A stretch of DNA of 64,000 bases from assembly GCF_030247185.1 (NCBI RefSeq), contig NC_080570.1, positions 7,103,161-7,167,160 of the forward strand, given 5' to 3'. Shown here piece after piece: positions 12,039-24,620 of the stretch. Origin of the DNA: Malaya genurostris. Lineage: Eukaryota > Arthropoda > Insecta > Diptera > Culicidae. The notes under the pieces are model-generated. The model was not told the DNA's origin. It was given only the letters and a program-made list of their open reading frames with translations, and searched no databases. Position 1 is the first letter of the stretch. Every line of letters starts with the position of its first letter. The position numbers and the translations under genes were made by a program.

Positions 12039-12765
12039 TTATTCGCTTTTCATTTCTCTGTAGAAAGGTAATAGAATTGCTAGAAAAACTAACTTTTTCT
12101 CGCAATTCCGACGACCCCTAGTGTTACGTACCATTCGACTCAGCTCGACGAGATCGGAACATTTGAACAAACTCGTTTGCTTGTTAAAAGGTTGATACCA
12201 ATATATCTCCGGAACCACAATCCATTGTGAATCAAGTTCGAAGATCAAATGGCTGTCGCTTTCGGTTCCGGTGATATATTGGTATTAGTGACGCAACCGA
12301 CAAAACGCATTTTTTGCTCTCCGCACAATTTTCTCGGAGATGGTTGAACCGATTTTAACAAATCTAGTCTCGTTTGAAAGCTACCGTCAGGATGTAAATC
12401 AAGTTTGAAGATCAAGTAGCTGTCATTTGCGGTTACGGATATATAATAGTATAGGTGACGTAACCGACAAAAAGCACTTTTTTCTAACCGCACTTATTTT
12501 CAGAAAACAATAAATGATTGAGTTCAAATGTATTATTGCTGATACTTTTGGTTTTGATAATGTAGTCAAATATGAGACGTAAGCACTGAGTAACGCTTTC
12601 ATGAAGTAACCGAAACAATCCAAATGAATTTGTGTTTAAAATTAACCCAACATTCGTGTCAGAAATTATCGTTATGGAAAAAAAAAAGTTTTAATGGGAC
12701 TGTTTGAATGACAAGAGAAAGACATAACCGCATTACCGTTAGGTGGATTAAGAAGTTTTTTTTTG
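12039..12765. repeat. Mosquito GCCTTTCTC-family repeat, copy 2
   Basis: Opens with a CATTTCTCTGTAGAAAGGTA form of the family edge and closes near TTAGGTGGATTAAGAAG. Inside are two tandem sentences of the TTTTCTCGGAGATGGTTGAA...CGTTTGAAAGCTAC kind and repeated GTGACGTAACCGACAAAA words, all in non-coding DNA. Confidence 0.65.
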
Positions 12766-13635
12766 TATGCGGTTTTCATGTAACTTTTTCAAATTTATGC
12801 GGTTTTTTATGTAAATTTTTCGAAGTTACGTAGTTTTCTTGTTTCGTGCACGAAACGTCAAAATCTTGTATCTCGAAAAAAAACGACTCCTTGGGACTTT
12901 CCTCTGAATTTTTTTTTCTTTTATAACAAAAGATTTCGAAGTTTAATTTAAAATAAATTTTTATGCCATCTGGCAGAAAAAATTCTTCCGTTTTGCGGCT
13001 AATTTATACGAATTTTCAAAATTGAGCGATTTTCCAAATGTGAACTTTTGAAGTTATGCGCGATTTTATACGTTTCGCATAAAAAAATTAATTTTTCGTG
13101 CAAGTCTAAAATTTTGATAAACAAAAACTTAATTTTAATCGCATTTTTCCAGAACATATACAACGTATTCATCGTAGTTTTTTAAATGATGATAAAATTT
13201 ATTCATCGCAGGGCTCATTATGGACTAAATAACTTTTACACAAGGTACAAACAATAGAACAAACCTTTTTTTTAGATTATGCGACTCTGTCAATTTTAAA
13301 TCGTGTTTATCATACAAAAGTTATATCCTTATGATTGATCTAATTTGTAATCTACATTCATGAAATTGTATTATTTTTTGAAAACCCAACAGAAACTCAT
13401 TGGGTAGGGAGAGTGGAAATGCCAACTCCCTATTATTAAGAACACGAAGACAAAGGGCGGACACTCTGCTTACGTATTAAGGTTTATCTTCATTTCGACG
13501 GCTTTCTTTGCGATTAACTCATAAGGTCTAGTCATTGAAAGGACATTCCTCAACACTCCCGTGGCTCGTATGGATGTGATTGAAAACTCTTAAATCGAAC
13601 TCTCCTGAAATTCTCAAAGGTAGTGAGGCCGAGTT
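12766..13635. other. AT-rich DNA with TTTATGCGG words
   Basis: Imperfect repeats of TTTATGCGGTTTT-like words between 12760 and 12850, comparable with a clearer cluster at 30625-30740. No genes seen. Confidence 0.4.
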
Positions 13636-13639
13636 CCAC

Positions 13640-14220
13640 AAAATTTTAATTTTAACCGGATCTGACTTCTGGTTCCGGTGTCACAAGGTGATATATATTT
13701 CAATTAGTAGCCAACTGAATCGATTTTGGAAATACCGGTCACCAGTTTCCGGACTGTGAAACCGGAAATAGTTGTCGACTATTCCAAAAAGGTACTCAAT
13801 TGGATTTTTCAGATTGCTGAATCGATTTGAACAAACTTTGATTCAAATAAATAGTCTCATGGTTTCATACAAAATTCCTGTATTTTGTTCGAATCCGACT
13901 TCCGGTTCCCGAATCGAAAGATGATCAGTGTTTAAATTTCGAACCGTCGTTTAGTACGACAATGACAAAAAACGTAAAAAAGCTTCTAAATCGGGCCCAA
14001 AACCAATTCACAAACTGGAGGTTTGTGGATTTGATGACCATACAAACCGATTTTGACTAAACCGTTTCCTGAATCCCGGACTCCGGAAGTAGATTTTTTC
14101 TGAGATGGCTTTCACCTGAGAGCTTTTTGAAATTGTTGGTTATGGTAGTTGACGCCAAAACTTTCAGGAGTCCAAGAAAAGTATTCATTACACCACTAGG
14201 TGGATTGAAATTGGTTTTTT
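13640..14220. repeat. Mosquito GCCTTTCTC-family repeat, diverged copy 3
   Basis: Contains the family words GACTTCTGGTTCCGGTGTCA and CCGACTTCCGGTTCCCGAAT, and ends with TTACACCACTAGGTGGATT. No coding content. The left edge is uncertain. Confidence 0.5.
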
Positions 14221-17200
14221 GAAAAAAAATTTTTTTTTTTCAGCGCAGAACTTATTTTGGATTCTGGTAATATTTCTAGTTTAACTAATTTCGTGAATTT
14301 TGTGATACATTCAACACTATTTTGTGGAATTTGTCACCGGCATCGATTTGATCGATTATCCCTTAAAGTGAAGTCAGATAAAACAGTCTGGAAAATCTTA
14401 AATATGAGATTCGGCGTGAAACACGTCAACTTAAGATACTGCCATAATCTTTAACGTTGCCACAAATGAAGGGAACCAAAATGCAAAGCGCGTTCCATCT
14501 CTCAAATACTCAAAACGTGAAATTTCGCTCAAAACGTCACTTAATAAAATGTCTACTATTGGGATATACTCGCTCGAACGAGAATATCGGTATTTTCGAA
14601 CAGTTTATCAGTTGAGTTTCTCTTTCGGTCACACCCACGTAATCAAAAGTATTCACTATGATTAGTTTACACATGATCCATGGCTACATTTCCTGCTTCC
14701 AAGCGAGCCCAAGATTTTTTTAATCGGTTGAACGATCATAGAAAAAACAACAGCAGCATTGGTGTTCGGGGCTTGGTTCAAAAATAGTTTTTTTTAGCTA
14801 TTCTATTGGTAAAAGGATTAGAGTTATGGTTTCCAAAAAATTGGTAATAATTGACTGTATTGTTTTAACTATTCCTTTAGAGCTTTCGTCGTACTAAATG
14901 GAATAAAATCGATCTGACGAAACAATGCGTATTTACGACGCACAATGTTTGCAATAAAACTTTAATTAAAAAACCACCAACACATATTTACTTGTAACTG
15001 TTACGGAACGTGAACGGCTTCTCTGCATTCAACCTGACTGTAACCGATCCAAGGTACCATTTGGAAAACCCCTGGTGCAATGTAAACCGCGTCATGAGCT
15101 ACACCACGGGTGGCGGTTAGCACAAAGGAAAAACAAATCTCGAGTCGGTGCCGAAAACTGCACTAAAGAACAACATCCTCGAAGCTGGAAGCTGAACGGT
15201 TCGAAAACTTTTAAAATCTCCGTTGAAAAATGTTTCCATTATTATGGTATTACGCTCCTATCGTCTCGTACTATGCAGTTACAGTTAGGCACACATTCGT
15301 GGAGAGTGAGAACAAATAACCCCTGTAGAGTCCACCAGTGAAGACCTGGTTCGTAGTAGGCGGTGCAGGCTACAACAAAAGAAAAACCAAGGTAACGCTT
15401 GCTTTTAAATCTTTTATCAACTGTATTCGCACTGGTAAGGGCGGCGGGAAACTGGGGGGAAAGAAGGTACTCTCCAGTAGCGCTTCCGTACACAACACCG
15501 TTTCCTGTTCCGCAGGTGGTAGAAAAACAAAACAACCTACTTTGAAACGAGCAAAAGGTACGTGTTCTCTATTCGCGGAAGTTTTCTACTTTCTGTGCAC
15601 CCAGATATATGAAGTGGAGAGAAAAAAACATCCGTGAAATAGATGCGCACACATTTATTTTTCGAAAATGTCTCAAGTGATAAATTGTTCTTTCCTATCG
15701 TCTTCTCGGCCCAATCCCAATAGTCTTCCGGTTTGGCTGCTCTCGTTTCATTGCACACCTAGTAATGCAATCTCCGCAAACGAATATTAATATATTTTGA
15801 TCCAAAACAGGACTTGACATGGTACAAAAAAAAACTCACCTTTCGAACCCGACACCACCGACCAAACCCTATACGGGAGTTCATCATACCACGCAGAAGG
15901 CTCGTGTAATCCCACATAACAAACGAAAAATGAGCATTCAGCGATTTTTTCCGCGCTCATTGTCACTGTCTACTAGATACGAACTGGCGTGGTTTACTTG
16001 GATCGAGCAAACTTTCACGTCACTCACACGAAAAGGTGTAAAACAATCAACGACGTGCTCGGATTCCGGAACTTGGTCGGACTTTGTCAAGATTACTTCC
16101 GAAAGTTGACAGTAATAATGGTAGAACTTTGCAGCGTACTGTCATATTACCGGATCGATACGGAATTGAGGTTAGTCACACTCATGGCAGCAATAAAGAC
16201 TTCTGTATTAATTTCGAGATATTCTACGCCTGAAACCAATGCTATAGGATCTACGATCCCGTCAATTTTTCGATGATTCTTTATCGCCATTATAATACAA
16301 TATTCCGAACAGGTGTTAAAGACCTACTGAAATCCAAGGTGCAAAAGTAGTTATCACATCGACTTAGGTTGACATAAACGGAATCCTCTCCATAAAACGG
16401 AAACCTTTTTAGCGTGCCGTAAACTCGTTTGAAAAGCCGCCAGGTACATCTGTCATGTCTTCGGTTCGTGTTTTTTTTTTCAACAAAAAAAAACACATAA
16501 ACAAATCAACATTCCTGCCCAAAGACGGCCGACCAAGCGGACCAAGCAAAACCTACTCGGTATCAGCGAAACAATTGAGCATCACGATAGCGTCGCTTTG
16601 TTGGCGTGAATTTCGGACAATAAAATTAAGTCGTAAAGATAAATTAATTACACTGTCGTAAAAGAACCCCCTCCGGTCAACGTTAACAGCAAGCCTCCTG
16701 CTGTTTGGGTACAGAAGCCAAAACGATTTGAAAACTCGGACCCCGAACCAACGCGAGGGGACAAAAAGACTATAAAACTTAATGTCAAATCAGAGAAAAA
16801 CCCTACGCAGCCCCAACTGCAACGAAAGGGTCTGATCCAAGTACACAACAGTGAAAATCCTCTAAGCGAGAAAATTCGTCTGATAAAAACCAGCGAATCT
16901 CCTCTATCATCCTTCCCCCGGTTCTTCATTTTGCATCCGTTCGTCAGCGGGCACCCCGGCTCACTCGACTCATTTTCCTGATGGTCGCCTTTATGGTGTT
17001 TATTTATATTGGCCGTACGCGACTAAAAAGTAAAAACGACAAAAAAAAAGTTTCCCTCCTCGGCCATTTTGTAAGCGTACGCTTCTGACAGATTGGTCAC
17101 AAGCGCCGCTGTGAGTAGGCTGCGACCGGCCAGTAATAATAATGGCGTGCCTGGGCATGATTTAAAGGAACAACAGTAAATTTTATTTCACGCTCCGCTG

Positions 17201-17329
17201 ATCACCGTAATTGGGTTGATGATTTTATTGAATTTATCTCGTTAAGGCCATCACCGCCATGTTTGGGTCAATTTAGGGCTGGCGAGTTTCGATTGCAAAG
17301 GCAAAAATTTGACCGGAGTGGTTTTCCCG
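14221..17329. other. Unannotated DNA
   Basis: No transposon ends, RNA genes or supported exons identified. All frames are under 100 codons. Confidence 0.4.
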
Positions 17330-18533
17330 CACGGAACGACCGAAATTAGCTCTGCGCATAATTCGTATTACTGTTTTTGAATTAGTTGATTTTAACAACA
17401 AAATTTCCAAAATAACTATAAAATTAGTTAAAATTTAGAATTTACTGTGCTGAAAAAAACTCTTATTTTTAGAGAATGTGTTTAGTTGGCGAATATTCTG
17501 GACACAAACCAGCAATATTTCAATCCAACACGAAATTCTCATTGACAACTAATTTCGTTATTAAAATCAGAAACTTTGATTCTATTTATCTATCACCGTC
17601 ATTACTGAAGGACAGCAGTGTCAAAGCAAAACAATCCATTAAAAAGCTAAAAGGGACAGTCTTGTTGAAACTGCTCGCAAATTGTTTAGATGTTTTTCGC
17701 ATGTGTTACGATATATCCCTATATAAATTTCTAAACCGATATGTAAAAATGACGTAAACTGTTAGTGGAAAGTGTATTTATTCAGAATTTGTGCGCAGTT
17801 GAAGCGATTGTGGGTAATAATGTTTTTATGCGAAACAGTGAAGTGAGTTTCGAATGTTGCACTCAAATTGTACACGTCAAATGATGTTTTTTTGTATCTT
17901 CTCATTCCGGGCTACGCCGTCCGGTGTACTACTTGTATTCGGTTTTTGTTTTCCGAGTGCTCAAAGTTTTCAGTGAGAGAGTCGATTTCGCGAAGTCGAT
18001 TTCGCGAAATCGAATGAAGAAAGCAGCGATTTAGAAGACAAATTATCAAAAAGAAGTTTATGTTTCGCTTATGTCTTTTTCTCCAATACAACATCGTATT
18101 TATACCTGCCAATATAGAAAAGACTACCGCGACTGAAATATTTTTCGGTAGGAGTGTGCCATCTAGTGGCTAGTAGTTTTACGGTGTTAACGTTTTTTTC
18201 GGTGACAGTGCGCCACATAGCTGCAAATTGCAGAAGCCAATTCAACCATTTAGGTTGGTTGAAAACAACGTTTTAATTCTCTAATTCAACTAAAAAATTA
18301 GTTGAATCAAAATGAAGTGTGCCTTAGCTAAGAAATGACAGCACGTTGAATTGGTGAATTCAACTAAAAAAAATAGCCATTTCAACAAATATTTTATTAT
18401 TATTAAGAGAATTAGAATTAAAAAATCTAAATTAGCAAAAGTAAATTTTTTTTAGTTGTCTCAAAAAATAACTAACTAAAATCAGAAAATCAACTAATTT
18501 TTTCGCCAAAATGCTAATTTCGGTCTTTCCTTG
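17330..18533 (+). mobile_element. AACTAA-family TIR element, copy B
   Basis: About 1.2 kb, from CACGGAACGACCGAAATTAG to CTAATTTCGGTCTTTCCTTG. The flanks are CG on both sides (17328-17329 and 18534-18535), fitting a 2-bp target duplication. It contains the extra segment around TCCGGGCTACGCCGTCCGG (17907-17925) missing from A and D. The short conserved frame is present at about 17620-17757. Copy C lies 1.1 kb away in the opposite orientation. Confidence 0.9.
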
Positions 18534-19647
18534 CGTACAAATATTTACCAAAAATAAAGAAAAAAAAATATTGCTCACCGAAAACACATTTTCTTACGTT
18601 TTACGTGATTTAAATTTTGACATCCCTTAAGTGATGGCTTGTCAACAACATTCATCTTATGTCACCTTTTTTGTAGAAAAAATTAGAAAAATTCACCATC
18701 AGGGCCATTTGACGGAGTTAAGTAGAAGTAAGTGAAAAGTTTGCTTTGACACTTATTAATCCTCAACTCCACAACCGGTACTCGAATCCGGATAAAATTA
18801 AATTCAATTCCCGTGGTGATTGCATAGCCTTTCTATCCGAGCAAAAAAAAACGAGACAACAAAAAGGTTAAACCTCAAACACCACACACAGATGTGACGA
18901 CTGTTAGTCGAAGTGTCTCCCAATCGGTGCGACATGAACAGAATTTAATCAATGCTAGACAACCGACGGGTGTCCCACCCCGAGAATTACTCCACCGCCA
19001 AACGATACCGGTGGTGAGGGCGTCATCGCTGAAACAGTGACTTTCAATGGACGCCGCCCCTACGAAGAACATAACATTGACTGAAGCCTGAATAGAATTT
19101 TAATCAGCCAAGCTGGAAAATACTTTCTTTCGTTCGCCGACTGGCTCAAGGTCATATCATAAAGTGAAAAGGGAATGAGACGTTTTTTTTTGCTCAGTGT
19201 ACAAATTGACAAGTAGGCTTTGGAAACTTGAGTATGTGCCACCTGGGGTTCCAAAAAGCTTCTGTTTCCCTAAGGCTATCGACCATTAAAATATACTCCA
19301 TCACGAGTCTGCTCTTCCTTGCAAACTGATCCCAGGCGGATGTGAACGAATTCCTATCTACTTGGGATAGGCTCATGAATAAGTCCAGCACATTCAAAAG
19401 CTGACATGTTTTGTCCAGAGACAGTCGATCAGATTAGCAGACGCTGAGTGAGTTTGGTCTACAATCAGCGAAACTCCCCAGTGATGGAACTGTCATTTCA
19501 CGACCGCTAAAAAAGAAGGCGATGTCGGAACGGAAGAAAATTTTCTTTTGTGAATTCAGGAAATGTGTCTCTGGGAATTATGCTTCAGATGAGCACCGTC
19601 TATCTGCTGTACTCGGAGCGAATTGCGAGCCACTGTAGCTGTAACAA
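18534..19647. other. Spacer between inverted AACTAA copies B and C
   Basis: 1.1 kb of unannotated DNA held between two oppositely oriented related elements. No coding evidence seen. Confidence 0.5.
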
Positions 19648-20866
19648 CACGGAACGACCGAAATCAGTATTTTCGCGAAAAATTTAGTTGATTTGCTGAT
19701 TTTAGTTAGTTATTTTTTGAGACAACTAAAAAAATCTTACTTTTGCTGATTTAGATTTTTTATTCTCAATCTCTTAATAATAATAAAATATTTGTTGAAA
19801 TGACTATTTTTTTTAGTTGAATTCACAAACTAAACGTACTGTCATTTCTTAGCTAAGGCACACTTCATATCCAGTCAACTAATTTTTTAGTTGAATTGAA
19901 GAAATATAATGTTGCTTTCAACCAATATGAATGGTTGAATTGGCTTCTGCAATCTGCAGCTATATGGCGCCCTGTCACCGAAACGGTAACACCTTAATGA
20001 CTACTAGCCACTAGATGGCACACTACTGCCGAAAAAAATTCAGACGCGGTTGTCTTTTCTATATTGGCAGGTATAAATACGATGTTGTGTTGGAGAAAAA
20101 GACATAAACGAAACGTAAACATCTTTTTGATTTTTTTTTTCTTCTAAATCACTGTTTTCTTCATTCTCACTGAAAACTTTGAGCACTCGGAAAACAAAAA
20201 CCGAATACAAGTAGTACACCGGACGGCGCAGCTCGGAAGGTTTGAAGATACAAAAAAACTTCATCACAATTAGAGTGAAACATTCGAAATTCACTTCACT
20301 GTTCTGCGTAAAAACATTATTACGCACAATCGCTTCAAGTGCGCACAAATTCTGAATAAATACGATTTCCACTAACAGTTTACGACATTTTTACATATCG
20401 GTTTAGAAATTTAAATAAAGATATATCGAACACATGCGAAAAACATCAAAACAATGTTCAAGTAGTTTCAATAAGACTGTCCTTTTTAGCTTTTTAATGG
20501 ATTGTTTTGCTTTGACACTTCTCATGAGTTTTTGGCTAATAAACTTGTTAATAATACCCATTTCAGTTTTGGTTTTTTGTGCTGTCCTTCAGTAAGGATG
20601 GTGATAGATAAATAGAAACAAATTTTCTGATTTTAATAACAAAATTAGTTGTCAATGAGAATTTCGTGTTGGATTGAAATATTGCTGGTTTGAGTCCAGG
20701 ATATTCACCAACTAAACACATTCTCTACAACTAAGAGTTTTTTCAGCAAAGTAAATTCTCAATTTTAACTAATTTTATAGTTATTTTGGAAATTTTGTTG
20801 TTAAAATCAACTAATTCAAAAACAGTAATACGAATTAGGCGCAGAGCTAATTTCGGTCGTTCCGTG
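19648..20866 (-). mobile_element. AACTAA-family TIR element, copy C
   Basis: 1219 bp in reverse orientation: it opens with CACGGAACGACCGAAATCAG and closes with CTAATTTCGGTCGTTCCGTG. The flanks are AA on both sides (19646-19647 and 20867-20868). It retains the middle segment seen in B and E. It can pair with copy B over most of its length. Confidence 0.9.
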
Positions 20867-20868
20867 AA

Positions 20869-21595
20869 GAATTGATTAAATTAGTTTCGACTTACATTTC
20901 CCGGGCAGTCCAAGTACGCTGCGTGCTGACTTCCGGTAGGTTTTTGTCAGATTTCTTTCAAATTCCATTTCCATCTCTTTTGTTTGCACTGTCGATTCCA
21001 ACCACGTACCGGTACTATAGCTGTGTGGACAGCAGGTAGTATCTGATTGCGAATCACTGACAGAAAAAAAATAATGTTATTACCGGAATAACTTCAACGA
21101 CTTGACATTGCAATTCGTTTAGGAAAAGGTAAGTTTTGTTCGCTGACGTGGTGGTCGGAATGATGGTTCCAACAGAAAATATCGCTTCTGAAACGAGAAA
21201 GACAATCAAAATCGAAAGAATCTACAAGATGTTTTAGATTAAGAAAGATTACTAGAAATTTTCAAGGGTTACAATAACCTTTTTTGGGGAGTGGTAATCT
21301 CACCGATAGCTGCATTGGCAAAAATATTAAAACATTAGAAACAACACATATTTTGTTTTTTAAATTCAAAAAAAAAATCTTATACCAACAGACTAGAGCT
21401 CTTCATCAAAGTTCCTTCCAGATGATTCAGAGCGACACGGCCGTAGACAGTGAGAAACACACGAACAGAAATCACTTCGGTCATCGGGCGTTCAACCCAA
21501 AGCTAGTTTAAATCCGAACGAGTGACAGCGCTTGTAACATCGATGCAAATTTTAAGATAAGTGTATGATTTGGCAGAATGCGCTTTCGGTGAAAT
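20869..21595. other. Unannotated DNA
   Basis: No supported feature. It lies between an AACTAA element and a mariner relic. Confidence 0.4.
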
Positions 21596-21599
21596 GGCC

Positions 21600-22280
21600 T
21601 TCGACTAACATCTGATTTTTTTTTTTTCATGACCATTCTGTTCATCGTTTAGCGTGAAGCCATTTTCCACATCCTAAGAACTGAGCATAAGCGTGAGATA
21701 TCGATAGAGCAAACAAATGATAGTTAGAAGTGGCCTAGTTTGGGTAGTATGGCGGATGGGGCAAAAGTTTCCATCTGAGTTCAGAAATGATACTTTGAAC
21801 CGCATTCGCTGTGTTTGCCGATTCGTTGTCGTAGTTCGAAATGACTATTTCATGCCTTGCGGAGCATTCTGGTCCAACCAACTGATTGAAAGTATTTCTA
21901 CGTATCGATTTTAATGTATCAAACACAAAAACTACAATCTTTACATTGCTAATAAGAGTCGATCCAATGAGACTCTCGTTCAATTGCTCATTTAAAAAAA
22001 AATAGTATGACGATTGATTAAAAATATCGATCATTTGGAATTTTGATTGTCTGGTTCCACATCAGTAGCTCGAACAACCCCTTGGGGCTGATCTTTGTAG
22101 TTTCTGGGGTAATGTTTGATTCAACTACAGTTTGCTGTCGGGAGCAATCAGTATTAAAAGTTTCTGGTTTGAGAAGCTCGTAGTTCAAGAAAACTTGTTG
22201 ATCCCACAAAACCGGTGATGAGAAATCCCCTGAGAAAGCAAAATTTCGCCCCCCGTCATTTTTCCTACTATCTATCATTC
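21600..22280 (-). pseudogene. Degenerate mariner transposase relic
   Basis: On the minus strand, transposase landmarks appear in the right order. LWDQQVFLNYELLKPETFN lies near 22210-22150, RHEIVISNYDNESANTANAV (second catalytic Asp kept) near 21860-21800, and LRWKLLPHPPYYPN near 21780-21740. Then comes a stop and a form of the APSDYHL motif in which the third Asp reads Asn. The spacing between the first two is enlarged. This is a mellifera/mauritiana-like mariner, not the Himar1-like type elsewhere in the window. It is dead through substitutions, stops and a probable insertion. Confidence 0.7.
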
Positions 22281-22989
22281 AGCTCATCAGGAACCCGTTT
22301 TCCCACATTTTGAATTTTTCCTATGATGTGTAGACGATCAGAAATGACTTGGCGACTGGCAAAGAAAATAAATAATAAAATTTACATGACATGTAAATCA
22401 ATAGTAATATAGAATAGACATCAGTTGTATCGAAAGTTTGATTGAAAACCATCATACATGCAAAACTCAATTGGATTGCATTGAATTTTCAATGAATAGA
22501 ACTGTATCTTTCAATTAACGCTTAGTTTTGTGTTTAAATTCCATTAAAACTTCTGGCTCTAAATATGTGTAATTCAATGCGATTCGGTATCATATTCATT
22601 TTTTTTTGTGTTGACCTGACCGTGTTTTACACTGAAACCTCCACTTTTAAATCGTTCAAACTAACTTACACAAATCGCCTCCGATAGAGTATATTCCTCG
22701 ATTCACCAGCACTTCTTACAAAACAAAGTAACAAAGCAATACTTTCCGCAAATGTTGTTCACTTGACAAGAATTTCGGCATGTTCATTTAAATGATACTA
22801 ACTGCATTATAAACTGACACAACTGGTATAAGTTGTGGATTAGACAGATTTTTCATCATTTGAAAACAAGATGGACACGAGTAAAGTTTTCATTTCTCGA
22901 CAGTTGTAAAGCGTTCGCTCCATTGTAATGTTTTAAACAACTGGTAATCAGATGGCTGCTGGTGGGGTGGAGCTTTCAGTGTATTAGAA

Positions 22990-24620
22990 AATTGTCAAGA
23001 TGAGATAGAATTTCCAATGCAGTATTTTAGAGCTGCAGCATTTGGCAGAGCGTTGTCATGATGGAACATTACGAACTAGTTGCAGGTCTCATATTCTGAC
23101 CGCTTTTCCTTTAATGCTTGTTTTGGATTCGATACAATTGTTTTTTTAGACTTCTTTGGCAACAACTGATTATATATTTTAAAACCATGAGGCTCATGAG
23201 AAAAACTTTTTTTTTATTTGGTTAAAATTTTGCATAAGTATTCATCATTGACTAAAAAGGACAATTTGCCTCCTACAATTACTTTTGAAAAGAGCCTAAG
23301 GAAAAATTTAGTGATTTTTTTTAAAAAGCTGTACCTTAGAAACGGTTTGTTAGATTGATTTGATGTTTTCCGCAATGCTTTAGGTAATTATTGGGACTAA
23401 ACGTCTTTAATTTGTTCTCCAAAAATTTAAATTTACCAAAAAGAATCTTTCATTTTTTTATTTGATATGTTGTTGAAGTGGCGCGGTGGCCGAACATTGT
23501 CATGATGGAACATTACAACAATCACTGTTTGGCTATATTTGAATTGCAAACCAGAAACATTAGTCGTCTTTTGAGCACAAAACGAGGAAATGTTCGATTC
23601 ACTCGACAGAAAAGAAGAGTGTTACGGAATATTGTTCGAAACAATTGGTAATCGAATGATGTGAATTAGAATTTCTCATTCATTGGAAAATTGGTAAGAT
23701 GAGACAAAATTTCTCCATTACTAGTTTCCACAGTTTTTTACCGGAGTTGCGACCGAGCGTTGTCATGGTGGAAAATTATGAACTAGTTTCAGGCCTCATA
23801 TTCTGATTGTTTTAAGTTCAATACAATGTTTTTTTTTTGTTTTGAGAATAACCGATTACATATTTTATATCTAAGTGTCTATAGCGAACTACAACTAATT
23901 TCCCCCAGGTGAACGATCAAAAATCTTAAATCCAGGGTAAAATAAATGATATAAAAAATGCAACTAATAGCCCATCCACCAGTTTTCAACCCGAGCCGCA
24001 ACATTGTCATGAAGGAACATTACGAACTAGTTTCTCGTTTCATATTGTAATCGTTTTTCCTTCTTTGATCGTTCTGGATTCGACACAATGGATTCCATTT
24101 GGCAATATTTGAACTGTGTATCAGAAAAATTAGCCACTTTCAGGCTCAAGAAAGTGGCTGATTTTCTCAACTAAAGTGAAATGCAGTGAATTGCAGGTAT
24201 TGTTCGAAACAATAGGTAATCGGTTGACGTAAGGTAGAATTTCTCATCCATTGAATAATTAAAAAGGTGAGATAGAATTTCCTAATCACAAGTTTAAAAA
24301 CAGTTTCAACCGGGACCGCGACATGAGGCCGAACGGTGTCATGGTGGAAAATTACGAACTAGTTCCAGACCTCATATTCTGATTCGTTTGGATACGACAC
24401 AATGTTTTTTTTTGTTTTAAAAACAATTGTTTAAATATTTTATATCAAAACAGTTGCCTATAGGTATCTGCAAAAAAAATCCCATTCATTATTCACCTAA
24501 CGGTTTTTGACCCGAGCCGCAACATGTGGCCGAACGTTGTCATGATGAGAAGTTATGAAACTAGCTTCAAGTCTCATATTCTAGTTGTTTTTCTTTCAAG
24601 GTTCGTGTTGTCCATTCGAA
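22990..24620 (-). repeat. Six scattered fragments of a mariner catalytic segment
   Basis: The minus strand repeatedly reads a piece of mariner transposase around the second catalytic Asp (EYETCN, then VMFHHDNARP, and in some VAARV). The GTCATG words mark six copies at about 23055, 23499, 23761, 24006, 24338 and 24539, spaced 444, 261, 245, 332 and 200 bp. Each is a partial, mutated copy joined to shared non-coding sequence (for example AGATAGAATTTC). No copy spans a whole transposase. Confidence 0.6.
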
